This document shows, piece after piece, positions 6,942-16,228 of a DNA stretch of 33,330 bases. A program made the translations under genes and the position numbers. Position 1 is the first letter of the stretch; the number at the start of each line of letters is the position of its first letter. This DNA is from Bacteroidales bacterium. GTDB lineage: Bacteria; Bacteroidota; Bacteroidia; Bacteroidales; VadinHA17. The stretch is from the NCBI GenBank assembly GCA_017882345.1, contig JADGPT010000008.1, positions 1 to 33,330 on the forward strand. The letters are read 5' to 3'. The notes under the pieces are model-generated. The model made no database searches. It was not told the DNA's origin and saw nothing but the letters and a program-made list of their open reading frames with translations.

Positions 6942-8617
6942 TATTTTGATACAATACCTGTACCCTCTACTATAGTTATATAACGGTCGGAATCAATTTT
7001 ATTGTAAACATCCTTCTTGCCATTTGACCAGTTGATCTCAAGCAAGTCGATCTTTTTTTGCTGACCAAGTCCGAAGTGTATTCTCGGATCATTGTTAGAG
7101 AGATAACTGGTTGCCCATTGGTTTACCATTACCCTCTTTTTACCACCGGCAGTAAGAGTCACTTTTGCACCTATTGCAGAAGCTGGTCCATCCTTACCTT
7201 TAAGGGTCAATCCCAGCCAGTGATTATTGTTTCCTCCATTATTTCTGAGAAGCGCTGCTGTTCCCGGCTTGTCAAGATGAGAAACGATAATATCGAGATT
7301 TCCGTCGTTATCAAAATCCCAGACAGCTAAGCTCCGACCGGAACGTTTAGTTGAGAAATAGGCTCCATGCTCTTTTCCTACATTTGAAAAATGACCTTTC
7401 CCATCATTTTCAAGCAATAATGGATACTGCAGAATTAGTTCTTCCGCGGTTCCATTTGCAGCAACTATATCGAGGTCACCGTCGTTGTCATAATCAAAGA
7501 GCTGGGCGCCCCAGCTGTTTTTACCTGCCATAGCCGCTGCGACACCACTTTGTTCAGTAATATCAACAAACAAACCATTTCCTGTGTTTTTATAAAGGGC
7601 GCCATAATCGAGATCAGTAACAAGCAGATCGATCAGACCATCACCATCGATATCACCAATAGATCCATGCATCGAACCAGTACCTTTACCCTGACTATTT
7701 GCAGCAACACCACTTTCCACGCCAACTTCCTTATAAACTCCTTTGTCATTTCTGAAAAGGAAATTCAGTTGATGATCATTTGCCTGAAAAATATCGAGAT
7801 CGCCGTCATCATCATAATCGAATACAGTCAGACCCATGCATTTTGAATCAGGGTAATAGAGTTTGTTCTTTCGGGTTACATCAACAAATTTTCCATCAGG
7901 TTGCTGCTCATACAACATTGATTCCTGCCCATTGTATTCAGTGGGACTTGGCATCATATTTGGCGATCCGGGTGAAACATAAGCAGGGTCGAAAGCCAGA
8001 AAGTTGCCGACCATTGCATCCAGTCTTCCATCGAGGTTATAATCCCAGAAAGCGACACCGATACTCCACTTTGTAAAACCGTTCAGCTTTTCAGGTCCGC
8101 CCAGACCTAATGAAGCAGTGATATCGCTGAATGTTCCATTGCCGTTATTATGATAGAATACATTTTGGCCATAATTCAAAAGATAAAGATCCTGGTAACC
8201 ATCATTGTCGAGATCGATGGCACCTGCAGCCATGCTCCAGAAGTGGCCATCTAATCCGGCAGCCTTAGAAACCTCGGTAAAAGTCCCGTTGCCATTATTT
8301 TTATATAGCTCGTTATGTGAATTTTTATTCACCTTTCCTTCAGGATCTGATATGCCTTCAAGATATGTACCGTTCATAAGGAAAAGATCCATAAAACCGT
8401 CGTTATTGTAATCAAACACTGTAATACCCGAACCACTGCTCTCGAGTATATTCTTATATGAGTTGTCTCCAAAAGTATATTTGAAAGTAATTCCTGCTTT
8501 AGAGGTTATGTCAGTGAATGTGACATTTTTTTTCTGAGCTGATGACTCAATGGTTAAAAATATCAAGAACAGGTAGTGTAAAAAAACGGGAAGTTTCTTA
8601 CTCATCTTTGGTCTCAT
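6941..8617 (-). CDS. CRTAC1-family FG-GAP / ASPIC-UnbV exported protein
   Basis: The 558-residue product starts with a basic, then hydrophobic signal peptide (about residues 1-27, ending SSAQ). It carries seven calcium-loop FG-GAP/VCBS repeats, such as VFDYNNDGFMDLF, AIDLDNDGYQDLYLL, VFDYDDDGDLDIF and LFDYDNDGDLDIV, which should fold as a beta-propeller. The C-terminus is an ASPIC/UnbV domain with the typical IGAKV...SYLSNNDPRIHFGLGQ...INWSNGKK pattern. The start overlaps the stop of the upstream TPR-UnbV gene as ATGA, so translation is coupled. Family members are secreted or surface-bound and usually lack an assigned function. It is one of three UnbV proteins in this operon. A catalytic role is not evident; binding or display is the more likely role. 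Confidence 0.88.
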   Translation of the reverse strand: MRPKMSKKLPVFLHYLFLIFLTIESSAQKKNVTFTDITSKAGITFKYTFGDNSYKNILESSGSGITVFDYNNDGFMDLFLMNGTYLEGISDPEGKVNKNSHNELYKNNGNGTFTEVSKAAGLDGHFWSMAAGAIDLDNDGYQDLYLLNYGQNVFYHNNGNGTFSDITASLGLGGPEKLNGFTKWSIGVAFWDYNLDGRLDAMVGNFLAFDPAYVSPGSPNMMPSPTEYNGQESMLYEQQPDGKFVDVTRKNKLYYPDSKCMGLTVFDYDDDGDLDIFQANDHQLNFLFRNDKGVYKEVGVESGVAANSQGKGTGSMHGSIGDIDGDGLIDLLVTDLDYGALYKNTGNGLFVDITEQSGVAAAMAGKNSWGAQLFDYDNDGDLDIVAANGTAEELILQYPLLLENDGKGHFSNVGKEHGAYFSTKRSGRSLAVWDFDNDGNLDIIVSHLDKPGTAALLRNNGGNNNHWLGLTLKGKDGPASAIGAKVTLTAGGKKRVMVNQWATSYLSNNDPRIHFGLGQQKKIDLLEINWSNGKKDVYNKIDSDRYITIVEGTGIVSK

Positions 8618-11600
8618 TTTTTTAAGGCATTACGAAATTCCTCTGATGTTACAACTCTTGTATTATATTCCTGAAGATACTTCTGATGTTCAGCATCTTT
8701 TGGATAAATATCATTCAAAGCAGGCGGATAACTTTTCATGCCATGAAACGGAAGAGGCATTACAGTATTGCCAAGGGCAGTATTTATATCGCCATCCTTA
8801 ACCCAGCCCACGCTGTGGATAAGAAAATCTCTTTTCCAGCCTTTTTTTAATTCCGGCAATCCTTTGGTATCAAAGGAAATAGATATTTCATCACCTGCAT
8901 TTGAGATAACATATTTATTATCCGATTCAGTCAGTAGCGGTAATACATCACCATATCGTGTATAGTTACCTGATAAATCGCGCCATTTTTTATTTTTATC
9001 AACATTTGAATAATCAAACCAGTGAGGTCCATATCTGCCTCCTTTTCTATAGGTGTGTGAAAATCCCCTGTAATGCAAGTCAGCGGAAACCGGATTAAGT
9101 ACAGTCGAAATAGTTGGAGAATTTGAGATATTATCAGAAAAAAATATATAATCCCAGTAAATCTCCATATTTGTCCTGATCCTGATTCTATGATCCCCTG
9201 ACAGAAATTTGGATGAAAGATCAGCAATTACTGTTTTATCCTTTCCCATCGGAAAACCCAGGTTTTCAATAACCGTTTCCCAATCACCTTTACCATTTAA
9301 AACCTGTATGAAGGGACGAATCACTTTCAGATCGCCGGATTGTGAGAGAGCAACATTAATACTGGCATCAGTAGGAAAGATCCATCCATTCAGGAAAAGG
9401 AACAGGTTTTTGGTTGTCCCATACTTACCAGGATCCAGAATCAGGTCATGCATTTCAGTAACTCCCTGGTATTTATCAGGTTTGAAATCAGCCAGATATT
9501 TGTCATCTTTCTCTGCTATAAAAGAAAGAACGTCATTTCCATGGGAATCTCTTGCAGTAACCGGGATGTGTTTTTCTTTTACCTGAAATTGTTGGTTGCC
9601 CGGGAATGGTGGTGGCGAAAATTGTTCAGGAACAAAAATGTCGACTGAATCGGGATGATCTACGGTAACCAGTTGTACCTTGTCGAAGAACATTGTCTCC
9701 CATAGTTCTGAGGTCAGCTGAATTGAATAGAGTCCGTTTTTTGGTGTTAATAAATCACCTGGTACTTTTATATAGTCATCAGATGCATCGGGGAATGCAT
9801 AAGCAGTATTGCCTCCCATAATACCAAGAGGCATTCCGAGTGCGCTTCTCCACATGACATCCTTTACAAATACAAATTCATTGCCATTCCAGGTGAAAAG
9901 AAACGGGCATGAACCTTTCAGTGTCTGTGCCTCAATCAATGCCTGATCGGTACCCGGTGAAAATATATTCTGTGGTACACCATTTGTCCAGGTGATTCTT
10001 ATAACATCGGCTTTTGACCGTGATCCAAGTCCGAAATGAACGTTAGGATCAGTCACAATCATAGATTGGTAAAGATCACCTGCACGTATTTCCACTTTTG
10101 CTCCGATTCCAAAATGGTTATTCTTTGCACTGCCGGCTCTTAACCCAATAAGCTTCATTCTGACATAATGGTTAATGTTTCCGCCGTCATTTCGTAAGAG
10201 TGAAATGCCACCATTCAAGCCGGCAATTACCACATCGATGTCACCGTCATCATTATAATCAAACAGTGCTATTTGTCTTCCTGATTTCGGTTCTTCGGGA
10301 AGCAGTCTGGAGACATCTTCAAAATTCCCTTTCCCGTCATTATGATAAAGAAACAGTCCCCGGCCACCTTTTTCTTCTGATTCACCGGCAATAATAAGAT
10401 CCTGAAATCCGTCATTGTCAAAATCAAAAAACTTAGCATCATAGACTTTAATGTGCTGAATAGCAGAGAACATTTCGTCGGTTCTTTTTTCCTGTTCAAA
10501 ACTCCCATTACCCTTATTCCGGAACAATTTTTGGCTGCCTCCATTAACTGACGAAATGAAAAGGTCAGGAAATCCATCATTATTGTAATCACCTACAGCT
10601 ACTGCACCGGATCCTCCATTACTTTTCAGACCGGTTTCTAAGGTGACATCTTTAAAAACTCCCTGCCGCTGATTAGAATATAAAACATTACTGGCATTCT
10701 CATTCACAACAAAAAGATCAATGTCGCCATCGTCATCAAAATCTCCAAATGCAGCTTCCCGGCTATTAGCATTAACACAAGATAATCCCATTTTTTCTGC
10801 CTGTTCTTCAAAAGTACCATCACCATTATTCCTGAACATCAGATTTGAATTTGATCTTGTCTCATACAGGTCAAGATCTCCATCGTGGTCCATATCAAAG
10901 AATAAAGCCTTATTTCCGCCGGATTTGCTGCCTATCTTTGCTTTATTTGTTACATCTTCAAAAACTCCTTTTCCTGCATTTCTGTATAAAACATCACCGC
11001 CCTCCTTTACAATATAGAGGTCGGGAAAACCATCGTTGTCATAATCGGCAAATGCTGCTGAAGATTCCTTGCCCGTATGTTTGATCCCGACCTGTTCTGC
11101 AACATCCTTAAACCTCCCCATATCATTATTGAAAAGGTAATGCTTATAAGATGAGGTAGCAGGATCATAACTACCCACATAAAGATCCACATCACCATCA
11201 CCATCATAATCAGCTGCCTCAACATGCGTGGAATTTTTAAATTCAGGATATTTATCCCCATCATAAACCGGAACAATATTCAACCCCGAAGATATTGTTG
11301 CATTGGTGAACTTTATTACATCCAGGAGCGATTTATTTTCACCGGGCTGGGAGGAGGGTTGGTGATCATAAGTAATAAGCGGGAAACCAATCAATGAACC
11401 ACCAGGACCCTTTAACTCCATAATACCAGCCTGATATGGTGAAGTAACCTTAAGATAATTATGGAAAATTGTAAATTGTATAAATGCATTTTCCTTATCC
11501 GGTTTTTTCAGCAATGAGAGGGTTTTATCATAATAATTAATGGCTTCCTTTGGAAACTCGGGAAATTGCTTTTGAATTATTTCCAGTTGTTCTATTGCCT

Positions 11601-12174
11601 TGTCGGTGTCACCGTTGCGGATATATATTTCGGTCAGATTAAGTCGTGGGACTAAATTTTCCGGTGCTTTTTCAACAAGCAGAAGCAGGAACTTCTTTCT
11701 TTGTTGTTGAGATTCCTCGTCAGATCCTGCAGAATATAATTCAGAAAGATCATATAGTATTTTAATATGATCAGGAGCAAATTTAAGAGCCTTTTCAAGT
11801 TCTGAAACAGCTTTTTCACGTTCATCATTCATCTGGTAAACAGTAGCCAATAATAATCTGATATCAGGATCTTTTTGATCAATTTTAATCGCTTTAAAAA
11901 GCTGTTTTTCAGCTTCCGGATATTTACCCATTCTTAGATATGCCAATCCCAGATTTGCATACCCCAGTTTTTCATCCGGTGCCAGTTTAATAAACTTCAG
12001 GAATTCCTTTTCAGCTTCATCAAGCTTAAACTCTTCAAGGTAAGCCAGGCCCATTGTCTGGGTAGTCATCAATTCAACTGATTTTTTTTTGCTGTCTTGC
12101 GGAGTCTCTTTGCAACTAAACAGAAAAGAGGAGCAAAGCATGATCAGTAATAAAATGTTATTGTTCTTCATCAT
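8614..12174 (-). CDS. TPR + FG-GAP + ASPIC/UnbV lipoprotein with C-terminal extension
   Basis: This is a 1186-residue lipoprotein with a signal peptide ending LFSC (lipid anchor Cys21). Residues 37-215 form tetratricopeptide repeats (GYANLGLAYLRMGKYPEAEKQ and similar). Residues 318-665 hold seven calcium-loop VCBS repeats (AADYDGDGDVDLYVG, FADYDNDGFPDLYI, FFDFDNDGFQDLII and others). An UnbV domain lies at 688-750 (IGAKVEIRAG...NVHFGLGSRS...ITWTNG). A further 430 residues follow, beginning GSCPFLFTWNGNEFVFVKD and including WRSALGMPLG; I recognise this as a tail found on some UnbV proteins but cannot assign a function. TPRs suggest protein partners, perhaps the smaller UnbV proteins of the operon. 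The stop overlaps the next start by 4 bp. Confidence 0.88.
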   Translation of the reverse strand: MMKNNNILLLIMLCSSFLFSCKETPQDSKKKSVELMTTQTMGLAYLEEFKLDEAEKEFLKFIKLAPDEKLGYANLGLAYLRMGKYPEAEKQLFKAIKIDQKDPDIRLLLATVYQMNDEREKAVSELEKALKFAPDHIKILYDLSELYSAGSDEESQQQRKKFLLLLVEKAPENLVPRLNLTEIYIRNGDTDKAIEQLEIIQKQFPEFPKEAINYYDKTLSLLKKPDKENAFIQFTIFHNYLKVTSPYQAGIMELKGPGGSLIGFPLITYDHQPSSQPGENKSLLDVIKFTNATISSGLNIVPVYDGDKYPEFKNSTHVEAADYDGDGDVDLYVGSYDPATSSYKHYLFNNDMGRFKDVAEQVGIKHTGKESSAAFADYDNDGFPDLYIVKEGGDVLYRNAGKGVFEDVTNKAKIGSKSGGNKALFFDMDHDGDLDLYETRSNSNLMFRNNGDGTFEEQAEKMGLSCVNANSREAAFGDFDDDGDIDLFVVNENASNVLYSNQRQGVFKDVTLETGLKSNGGSGAVAVGDYNNDGFPDLFISSVNGGSQKLFRNKGNGSFEQEKRTDEMFSAIQHIKVYDAKFFDFDNDGFQDLIIAGESEEKGGRGLFLYHNDGKGNFEDVSRLLPEEPKSGRQIALFDYNDDGDIDVVIAGLNGGISLLRNDGGNINHYVRMKLIGLRAGSAKNNHFGIGAKVEIRAGDLYQSMIVTDPNVHFGLGSRSKADVIRITWTNGVPQNIFSPGTDQALIEAQTLKGSCPFLFTWNGNEFVFVKDVMWRSALGMPLGIMGGNTAYAFPDASDDYIKVPGDLLTPKNGLYSIQLTSELWETMFFDKVQLVTVDHPDSVDIFVPEQFSPPPFPGNQQFQVKEKHIPVTARDSHGNDVLSFIAEKDDKYLADFKPDKYQGVTEMHDLILDPGKYGTTKNLFLFLNGWIFPTDASINVALSQSGDLKVIRPFIQVLNGKGDWETVIENLGFPMGKDKTVIADLSSKFLSGDHRIRIRTNMEIYWDYIFFSDNISNSPTISTVLNPVSADLHYRGFSHTYRKGGRYGPHWFDYSNVDKNKKWRDLSGNYTRYGDVLPLLTESDNKYVISNAGDEISISFDTKGLPELKKGWKRDFLIHSVGWVKDGDINTALGNTVMPLPFHGMKSYPPALNDIYPKDAEHQKYLQEYNTRVVTSEEFRNALKK

Positions 12175-12240
12175 ACTTGAATTGTTTTCTGGAGGTTCAA
12201 TGCATCAAAATTAAGAAATAAACGGAACTTAAGTCAGAGT

Positions 12241-13365
12241 TTACCTTTCAAGTGTGACCGGAATACCGTTTTTAATTTCTATCAGGACGGGTGTACCCAC
12301 ACGTTTTCCTTTATCATCAAATTGAATAGACCCTGTGACACCTTCAAAATGTATTTTTTTTAATGATTGTTGAATTTCATCTCTATCGGGACCGGCAATT
12401 CTGATAGCTTCAAGAAGTAAGCTCATGCCATCAAATGAATATGTTGCAATTGCACCTGGTATTTTACCATAAGTTTTCTTATAATCCTCCCGGAAGACTA
12501 TACCCTTTGATCCTGTCCGGTTTCCTGAGGAGACTAATACAACATTCTCATAATCTTTCAGGTACTGACCGGATAATTCATCTTCATAAAGAATTGACAA
12601 AGCACCAAAAACGGATTGATTCATTTTCCTTTGTCGTAACTGACGAATTAATCTCAATGAAGAAGATGGATTTCCAAATAAAACAATAGCACTGATCTCA
12701 GCTTTTTTGATCTTATCAAGTAAGTCAATAAAATCCTTATCCGGGGAATCGTAAAACAGCTGTAACGGATCTGCTTTACCTGCCAGCTTAGTTTTTTTCA
12801 GTAAGCTTTCAACAGCTAATTTCGAATCATAGCCCTTATCTGAAACGGTAGCTACTTTAGTAAGTCTTTTTTTATTGTATATTTCTTCAATGAAAGCATC
12901 TGCCTGCTGAAGATCGTTTGGTATACAGGTAAAATACCATGGTACGAAAGCCTGAGCAAGAGTAGGATCACTTGCCCATGTGGATAAATAAACAATTCTG
13001 GCTTTAGTCGTAACCTGTTCAACCAGGTGACCATTTCTCCCATCAGGAGAACCCATTATTGCACACACATTTTCTTCAAAGATTAGGTCAACTGCCTGTT
13101 TGGACCCTGTGCCCCAGGGGCCTTCCATTGACCGGATAACCAACCGGAACGGTTTACCATTTAATCCTCCATTTTCATTGGCTTTCCTTATTGCCATCTC
13201 AGCGCCATGCTTTGCAGCTATAGAATTATTATCAGGTATTAATAGTCCGATTTTTATGGTCTTGTCAGGTACTATGTGTTCTTGTATAGCTTTCACATCC
13301 ATGGCAATAAATCCAGGCAGGGCAAAAATAAAGAATGAATGTAATACTACCGAACGTAATCTCAT
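12241..13365 (-). CDS. Periplasmic binding protein, Peripla_BP_6 (LivJ-like)
   Basis: This 374-residue protein has an N-terminal signal peptide (about 1-26) followed by the type I periplasmic-binding fold of branched-chain amino acid and amide receptors: IKIGLLIPDNN, then HGAEMAIRKANENGGLNGKPFRL, a central AIMGSPDGRNG segment, and YSFDGMSLLLEAIR near the C-terminus. No ABC permease or ATPase is encoded in the window, so it may serve a distant transporter or act as a ligand sensor. It lies 14 bp downstream of the DAHP synthase gene and is related to the second binding protein on the other side of that enzyme. A 66-bp gap without clear signals precedes the next gene. Confidence 0.88.
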   Translation of the reverse strand: MRLRSVVLHSFFIFALPGFIAMDVKAIQEHIVPDKTIKIGLLIPDNNSIAAKHGAEMAIRKANENGGLNGKPFRLVIRSMEGPWGTGSKQAVDLIFEENVCAIMGSPDGRNGHLVEQVTTKARIVYLSTWASDPTLAQAFVPWYFTCIPNDLQQADAFIEEIYNKKRLTKVATVSDKGYDSKLAVESLLKKTKLAGKADPLQLFYDSPDKDFIDLLDKIKKAEISAIVLFGNPSSSLRLIRQLRQRKMNQSVFGALSILYEDELSGQYLKDYENVVLVSSGNRTGSKGIVFREDYKKTYGKIPGAIATYSFDGMSLLLEAIRIAGPDRDEIQQSLKKIHFEGVTGSIQFDDKGKRVGTPVLIEIKNGIPVTLER

Positions 13366-13379
13366 TGAGTGAGCACAAT

Positions 13380-14261
13380 CTAGATTAAAGGTTTTGGTAC
13401 TGAAATCTCTCTCCCTATTGCCTGTGCAATTTTTATAAGATCGGATATCAATCGGTCAAATTCATCAAGGTTAAGTGATTGGTAACCGTCACAAAGCGCT
13501 TCTTCAGGTTTATAATGAACTTCTATTATGAGGCCGTCTGCACCAACAGCCACTGCAGCTTTAGCCATTGGGGGTACCATCCACCTGACACCGGTTCCGT
13601 GACTTGGATCGACTATTACAGGGAGATGACTGAGCCGTTTCAACATTGGGACTGCACTGAGGTCGAGTGTATTTCGCGTTGAAGTTTCAAAAGTACGTAT
13701 CCCACGTTCACATAGAATTACCTGGTCATTACCCTGATGAAGGATATATTCAGCGGCAAGTAAGAATTCCTCTACAGTAGCCATCATCCCCCGCTTCAGT
13801 AATATCGGTTTCCTGCACATTCCCACCTCTTTCAAAAGTGGATAGTTTTGCATATTGCGTGAACCGATCTGAATCATATCGGCATAAGACGCTACCAGTT
13901 CTACCTGACGGGTATCCATCACTTCTGTTACCACAGGCAACCCTGTTTCCTTTCTGATGAGACTAAGGAGTTTTAATCCCTCTTCTCCCAAACCCTGAAA
14001 GTTATAAGGTGATGAGCGAGGTTTGAAAGCACCACCTCTCAGGATTTTTGCTCCGCCTGCCTTAACTGATCTGGCAGTTTCGAATAGTTGTTCCCGGTTC
14101 TCAACTGCACATGGTCCGGCAATAATAACAATTTCAGAACCACCTACCTGAACTCCGTTAATATTCACGATTGTGTCGTCCGGCTTTGTCTGACGACTCA
14201 CTCTTGATGGAACGGAAGATCCCCCGTTAACAGGTTTATTACATGGATTTGTTTCAATCAT
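13380..14261 (-). CDS. aroF: 3-deoxy-7-phosphoheptulonate (DAHP) synthase, type I-beta
   Basis: The enzyme condenses phosphoenolpyruvate with erythrose 4-phosphate to start the shikimate pathway. The 293 residues show the conserved blocks of the I-beta group: GPCAVE (49-54), [46 protein letters not shown]...RNTLD and [11 protein letters not shown]. The catalytic (beta/alpha)8 barrel starts about residue 30. There is no N-terminal ferredoxin-like regulatory domain and no fused chorismate mutase, so allosteric feedback control is not expected. It sits between two periplasmic binding protein genes with gaps of 14 and 15 bp, far from other shikimate genes in this window. That position points to a dedicated role rather than housekeeping, although this could also be the cell's only copy. 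Confidence 0.93.
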   Translation of the reverse strand: MIETNPCNKPVNGGSSVPSRVSRQTKPDDTIVNINGVQVGGSEIVIIAGPCAVENREQLFETARSVKAGGAKILRGGAFKPRSSPYNFQGLGEEGLKLLSLIRKETGLPVVTEVMDTRQVELVASYADMIQIGSRNMQNYPLLKEVGMCRKPILLKRGMMATVEEFLLAAEYILHQGNDQVILCERGIRTFETSTRNTLDLSAVPMLKRLSHLPVIVDPSHGTGVRWMVPPMAKAAVAVGADGLIIEVHYKPEEALCDGYQSLNLDEFDRLISDLIKIAQAIGREISVPKPLI

Positions 14262-14276
14262 CTCTTTATTTTCAGA

Positions 14277-15584
14277 TTAATAACTTCCGGTTTTAGTTGT
14301 CTGATGAATAGTACCCATTGGTGGCGACGGGTTAAATTCGAACTTGCCATTATGAACTTCAGCCATCCAGATGTCTCCAATATCATTCCAGGTATCATCA
14401 AATACAATTTTACCTGTGACTCCCTGATAACCCTGAAAAGTTTTCAGATCAGTGAGCAGATCGCGGATAAGAACCCTGTTAAGACCGGCTTTTTGAATGG
14501 ATTCAATGATAATGTTCATACCGTCATAAGCATGCGCCGCAAATACGTCCGGTTCCTGACCGAATCTCTTGAAATAATTCGATTGAAATGCCTTTAACTT
14601 TGGGTTATCTGCATTGGGATTATACTGACAAGTAGTTACAATGCCTTCGGCCAGATTCCCTGCAATTTTAAGAAACTCAGGGGAGACCATCCTGTCAGAG
14701 CCATAGACCGGCTGTTTCAGTCCAATCGCACGTATCTGTTGTAATATCAGTGCAGATTCTTTGGCATTTCCCCAGATAAGTATAGCATCAGGCACAGTGA
14801 CTAATATTCTCTCCACCTGTGTTTTGAAATCTGTTTCACCATCGTTAAATTTCTCTTCGATAACTATTGGATGACCAACACGTGTGGCTGTCTCTGAGAA
14901 TATCTTGATACCGACTCTTCCATACCTGTTATTAGCTCTTATTACTGCTACCCTGGAATGACTATCCTTCTTATAAATCTGGTTAACCAATGCGTAGCTG
15001 CTCTGCCTGTCATCGCTGATCACGCGTATTACCCAAGGTATATTGGTCTCAGTAAAAGTTGGATCCGGATCACCTGTACAAACCATGGGTATCTCCATTT
15101 TGAGAGTAGCCCTGATTGCAACATGTGAAACTATATCGTCGATAGAACCCAGCCATGCCCAGACCTTTTCATCATCCATTTTCACCACTTCGTTGGCGGC
15201 AGCACCCCATGCTCCAACATCATTGTGGATCATTAATTTGTAGGGCATGTTATGATAGCCGCCTTTTTTATTAGCTTCTTCAATTGCCAGAGTAGCCCCG
15301 TTTAACATCTGTTTCCCCAAAGATACTATTACAGAGCCTTCCAATGGTCCAAGGAAACCGATCCGTACTTCTTTGAGATCAGAAGGAGGCTTCAATTCAC
15401 GACCCGCGCCATTAAATTGGAGTGGCACAAGAAAATGATATACATAAGCTTTCTGAAATTTTTGATAAGGGAAAATTTCATCAGTAGCTTTACCATAGTT
15501 CTGTTTCTTTTCCTGTCCTGTTATATTTGAAATGGAACTCAGAATAAGTAAAACAATTGCCAATATCCTAAAGTTAAGTTTCAT
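14277..15584 (-). CDS. Periplasmic binding protein, Peripla_BP_6 (LivJ-like), second copy
   Basis: Starting at ATG 15584 the protein has 435 residues and a clear signal peptide (MKLNFRILAIVLLILSSIS, then NITGQ). A longer reading to 15692 would overlap the Rid gene and add non-signal sequence, so I reject it. The mature part has the receptor-family blocks VRIGFLGPLEG, MLNGATLAIEEANKKGGY, RVAVIRANNRYGRVG and AAHAYDGMNIIIESI. It is larger than the neighbouring binding protein by an N-terminal segment of about 40 residues. The ligand cannot be inferred; related receptors bind branched-chain amino acids, amides, urea or aromatic acids. With no permease nearby, either transport by a distant complex or signalling is possible. 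Confidence 0.87.
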   Translation of the reverse strand: MKLNFRILAIVLLILSSISNITGQEKKQNYGKATDEIFPYQKFQKAYVYHFLVPLQFNGAGRELKPPSDLKEVRIGFLGPLEGSVIVSLGKQMLNGATLAIEEANKKGGYHNMPYKLMIHNDVGAWGAAANEVVKMDDEKVWAWLGSIDDIVSHVAIRATLKMEIPMVCTGDPDPTFTETNIPWVIRVISDDRQSSYALVNQIYKKDSHSRVAVIRANNRYGRVGIKIFSETATRVGHPIVIEEKFNDGETDFKTQVERILVTVPDAILIWGNAKESALILQQIRAIGLKQPVYGSDRMVSPEFLKIAGNLAEGIVTTCQYNPNADNPKLKAFQSNYFKRFGQEPDVFAAHAYDGMNIIIESIQKAGLNRVLIRDLLTDLKTFQGYQGVTGKIVFDDTWNDIGDIWMAEVHNGKFEFNPSPPMGTIHQTTKTGSY

Positions 15585-15594
15585 GATATTATTT

Positions 15595-16170
15595 TTAGTT
15601 TGATTTGCAAATTGCATATACTTCAATTTCAACCAATAGGGTTTCCCAGCATAACCTTGCCTGAATTCCTGTGCTGGCAGGTAAAGGATCAAGATTTAAC
15701 CACTGGTAGAAAGAGGTTCGGATTTTATTGAATTCCGTATAATCCCTTTCGATATCCCTGAGATAATTTGTCGTTCTTACTACATCATGCCAGGTCATCT
15801 TTTCAGCCGAAAGAAGATTGGTTATATTAAGGTATGTTCTCCAGAGCTGTGCCTTAAAATCACCAATATGTTCGGCTTTGCCTTCCTCGTTAACGCTTGC
15901 TGTACCTGATACGAGCAAAACCTTGTGACCGCCGAAATCCAGACGCAATGCCCTGGAAAAGGATGATGGCTTCTGATAGTTATATGCTTCATTGATTACC
16001 TTTGGTGCATGGACCATATGTTTTTCAATAGGAGGTCGATCGTTATGAAGAGTTGGATAGACAGATCTGATTATTTTGTTTTCTTCGGATAATATCCCCA
16101 GCTTTTTCATTTCGAGCCGCTCTCCATCAGTAAGATTTGAGAGATCTATCAATAATTGTTTTTCATCCAT
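15595..16170 (-). CDS. Rid (YjgF/YER057c/UK114) family protein, catalytic Arg replaced
   Basis: Residues 75-187 of this 191-residue protein match the Rid fold (LLVSGTASVNEEGKAEHIGDF, DVVRTTNYLRDIERDYTEF, LVEIEVYAI), preceded by a 60-70 residue extension not present in RidA. In RidA a conserved arginine (Arg105 in E. coli) carries out imine/enamine hydrolysis; the aligned position here is Ser166 in PLPASTGIQA. RidA-type deaminase activity is thus not expected, and the protein fits better with Rid subfamilies of unknown chemistry. The Rid fold also occurs in FkbO/Hyg5 chorismatases, which is intriguing beside a DAHP synthase, but the match is too general to claim it. It has no signal peptide and is probably cytosolic. 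It lies 10 bp before the binding protein gene. Confidence 0.8.
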   Translation of the reverse strand: MDEKQLLIDLSNLTDGERLEMKKLGILSEENKIIRSVYPTLHNDRPPIEKHMVHAPKVINEAYNYQKPSSFSRALRLDFGGHKVLLVSGTASVNEEGKAEHIGDFKAQLWRTYLNITNLLSAEKMTWHDVVRTTNYLRDIERDYTEFNKIRTSFYQWLNLDPLPASTGIQARLCWETLLVEIEVYAICKSN

Positions 16171-16182
16171 TAGTTCATTTTT

Positions 16183-16222
16183 TTCAAATTTTCAACTTTT
16201 CAACTCTTCAACTCTTCAACAT
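16183..16222 (+). repeat. Tandem 8-bp repeat (TTCAACTC)x5, imperfect
   Basis: Five consecutive 8-bp units fill most of the 58-bp gap between the Reg_prop and Rid genes: TTCAAATT, TTCAACTT, TTCAACTC, TTCAACTC and TTCAACAT. Read on the transcribed strand the unit is GAGTTGAA. There is no inverted partner and no intervening spacer, so it is a simple tandem repeat and not a CRISPR array. Slippage at this site could vary the spacing between the two genes. Confidence 0.8.
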
Positions 16223-16228
16223 TTTTAA

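Noticed and set aside
15585-15692. Upstream extension of the second periplasmic binding protein
   Set aside because: It overlaps the Rid gene and would bury the signal peptide that starts at 15584.
15595-16170. FkbO/Hyg5-type chorismatase
   Set aside because: Only the general Rid fold is recognisable; the protein is too short for a full chorismatase.
16183-16222. CRISPR array
   Set aside because: The units are 8 bp and directly adjacent, with no spacers and no cas genes in the window.
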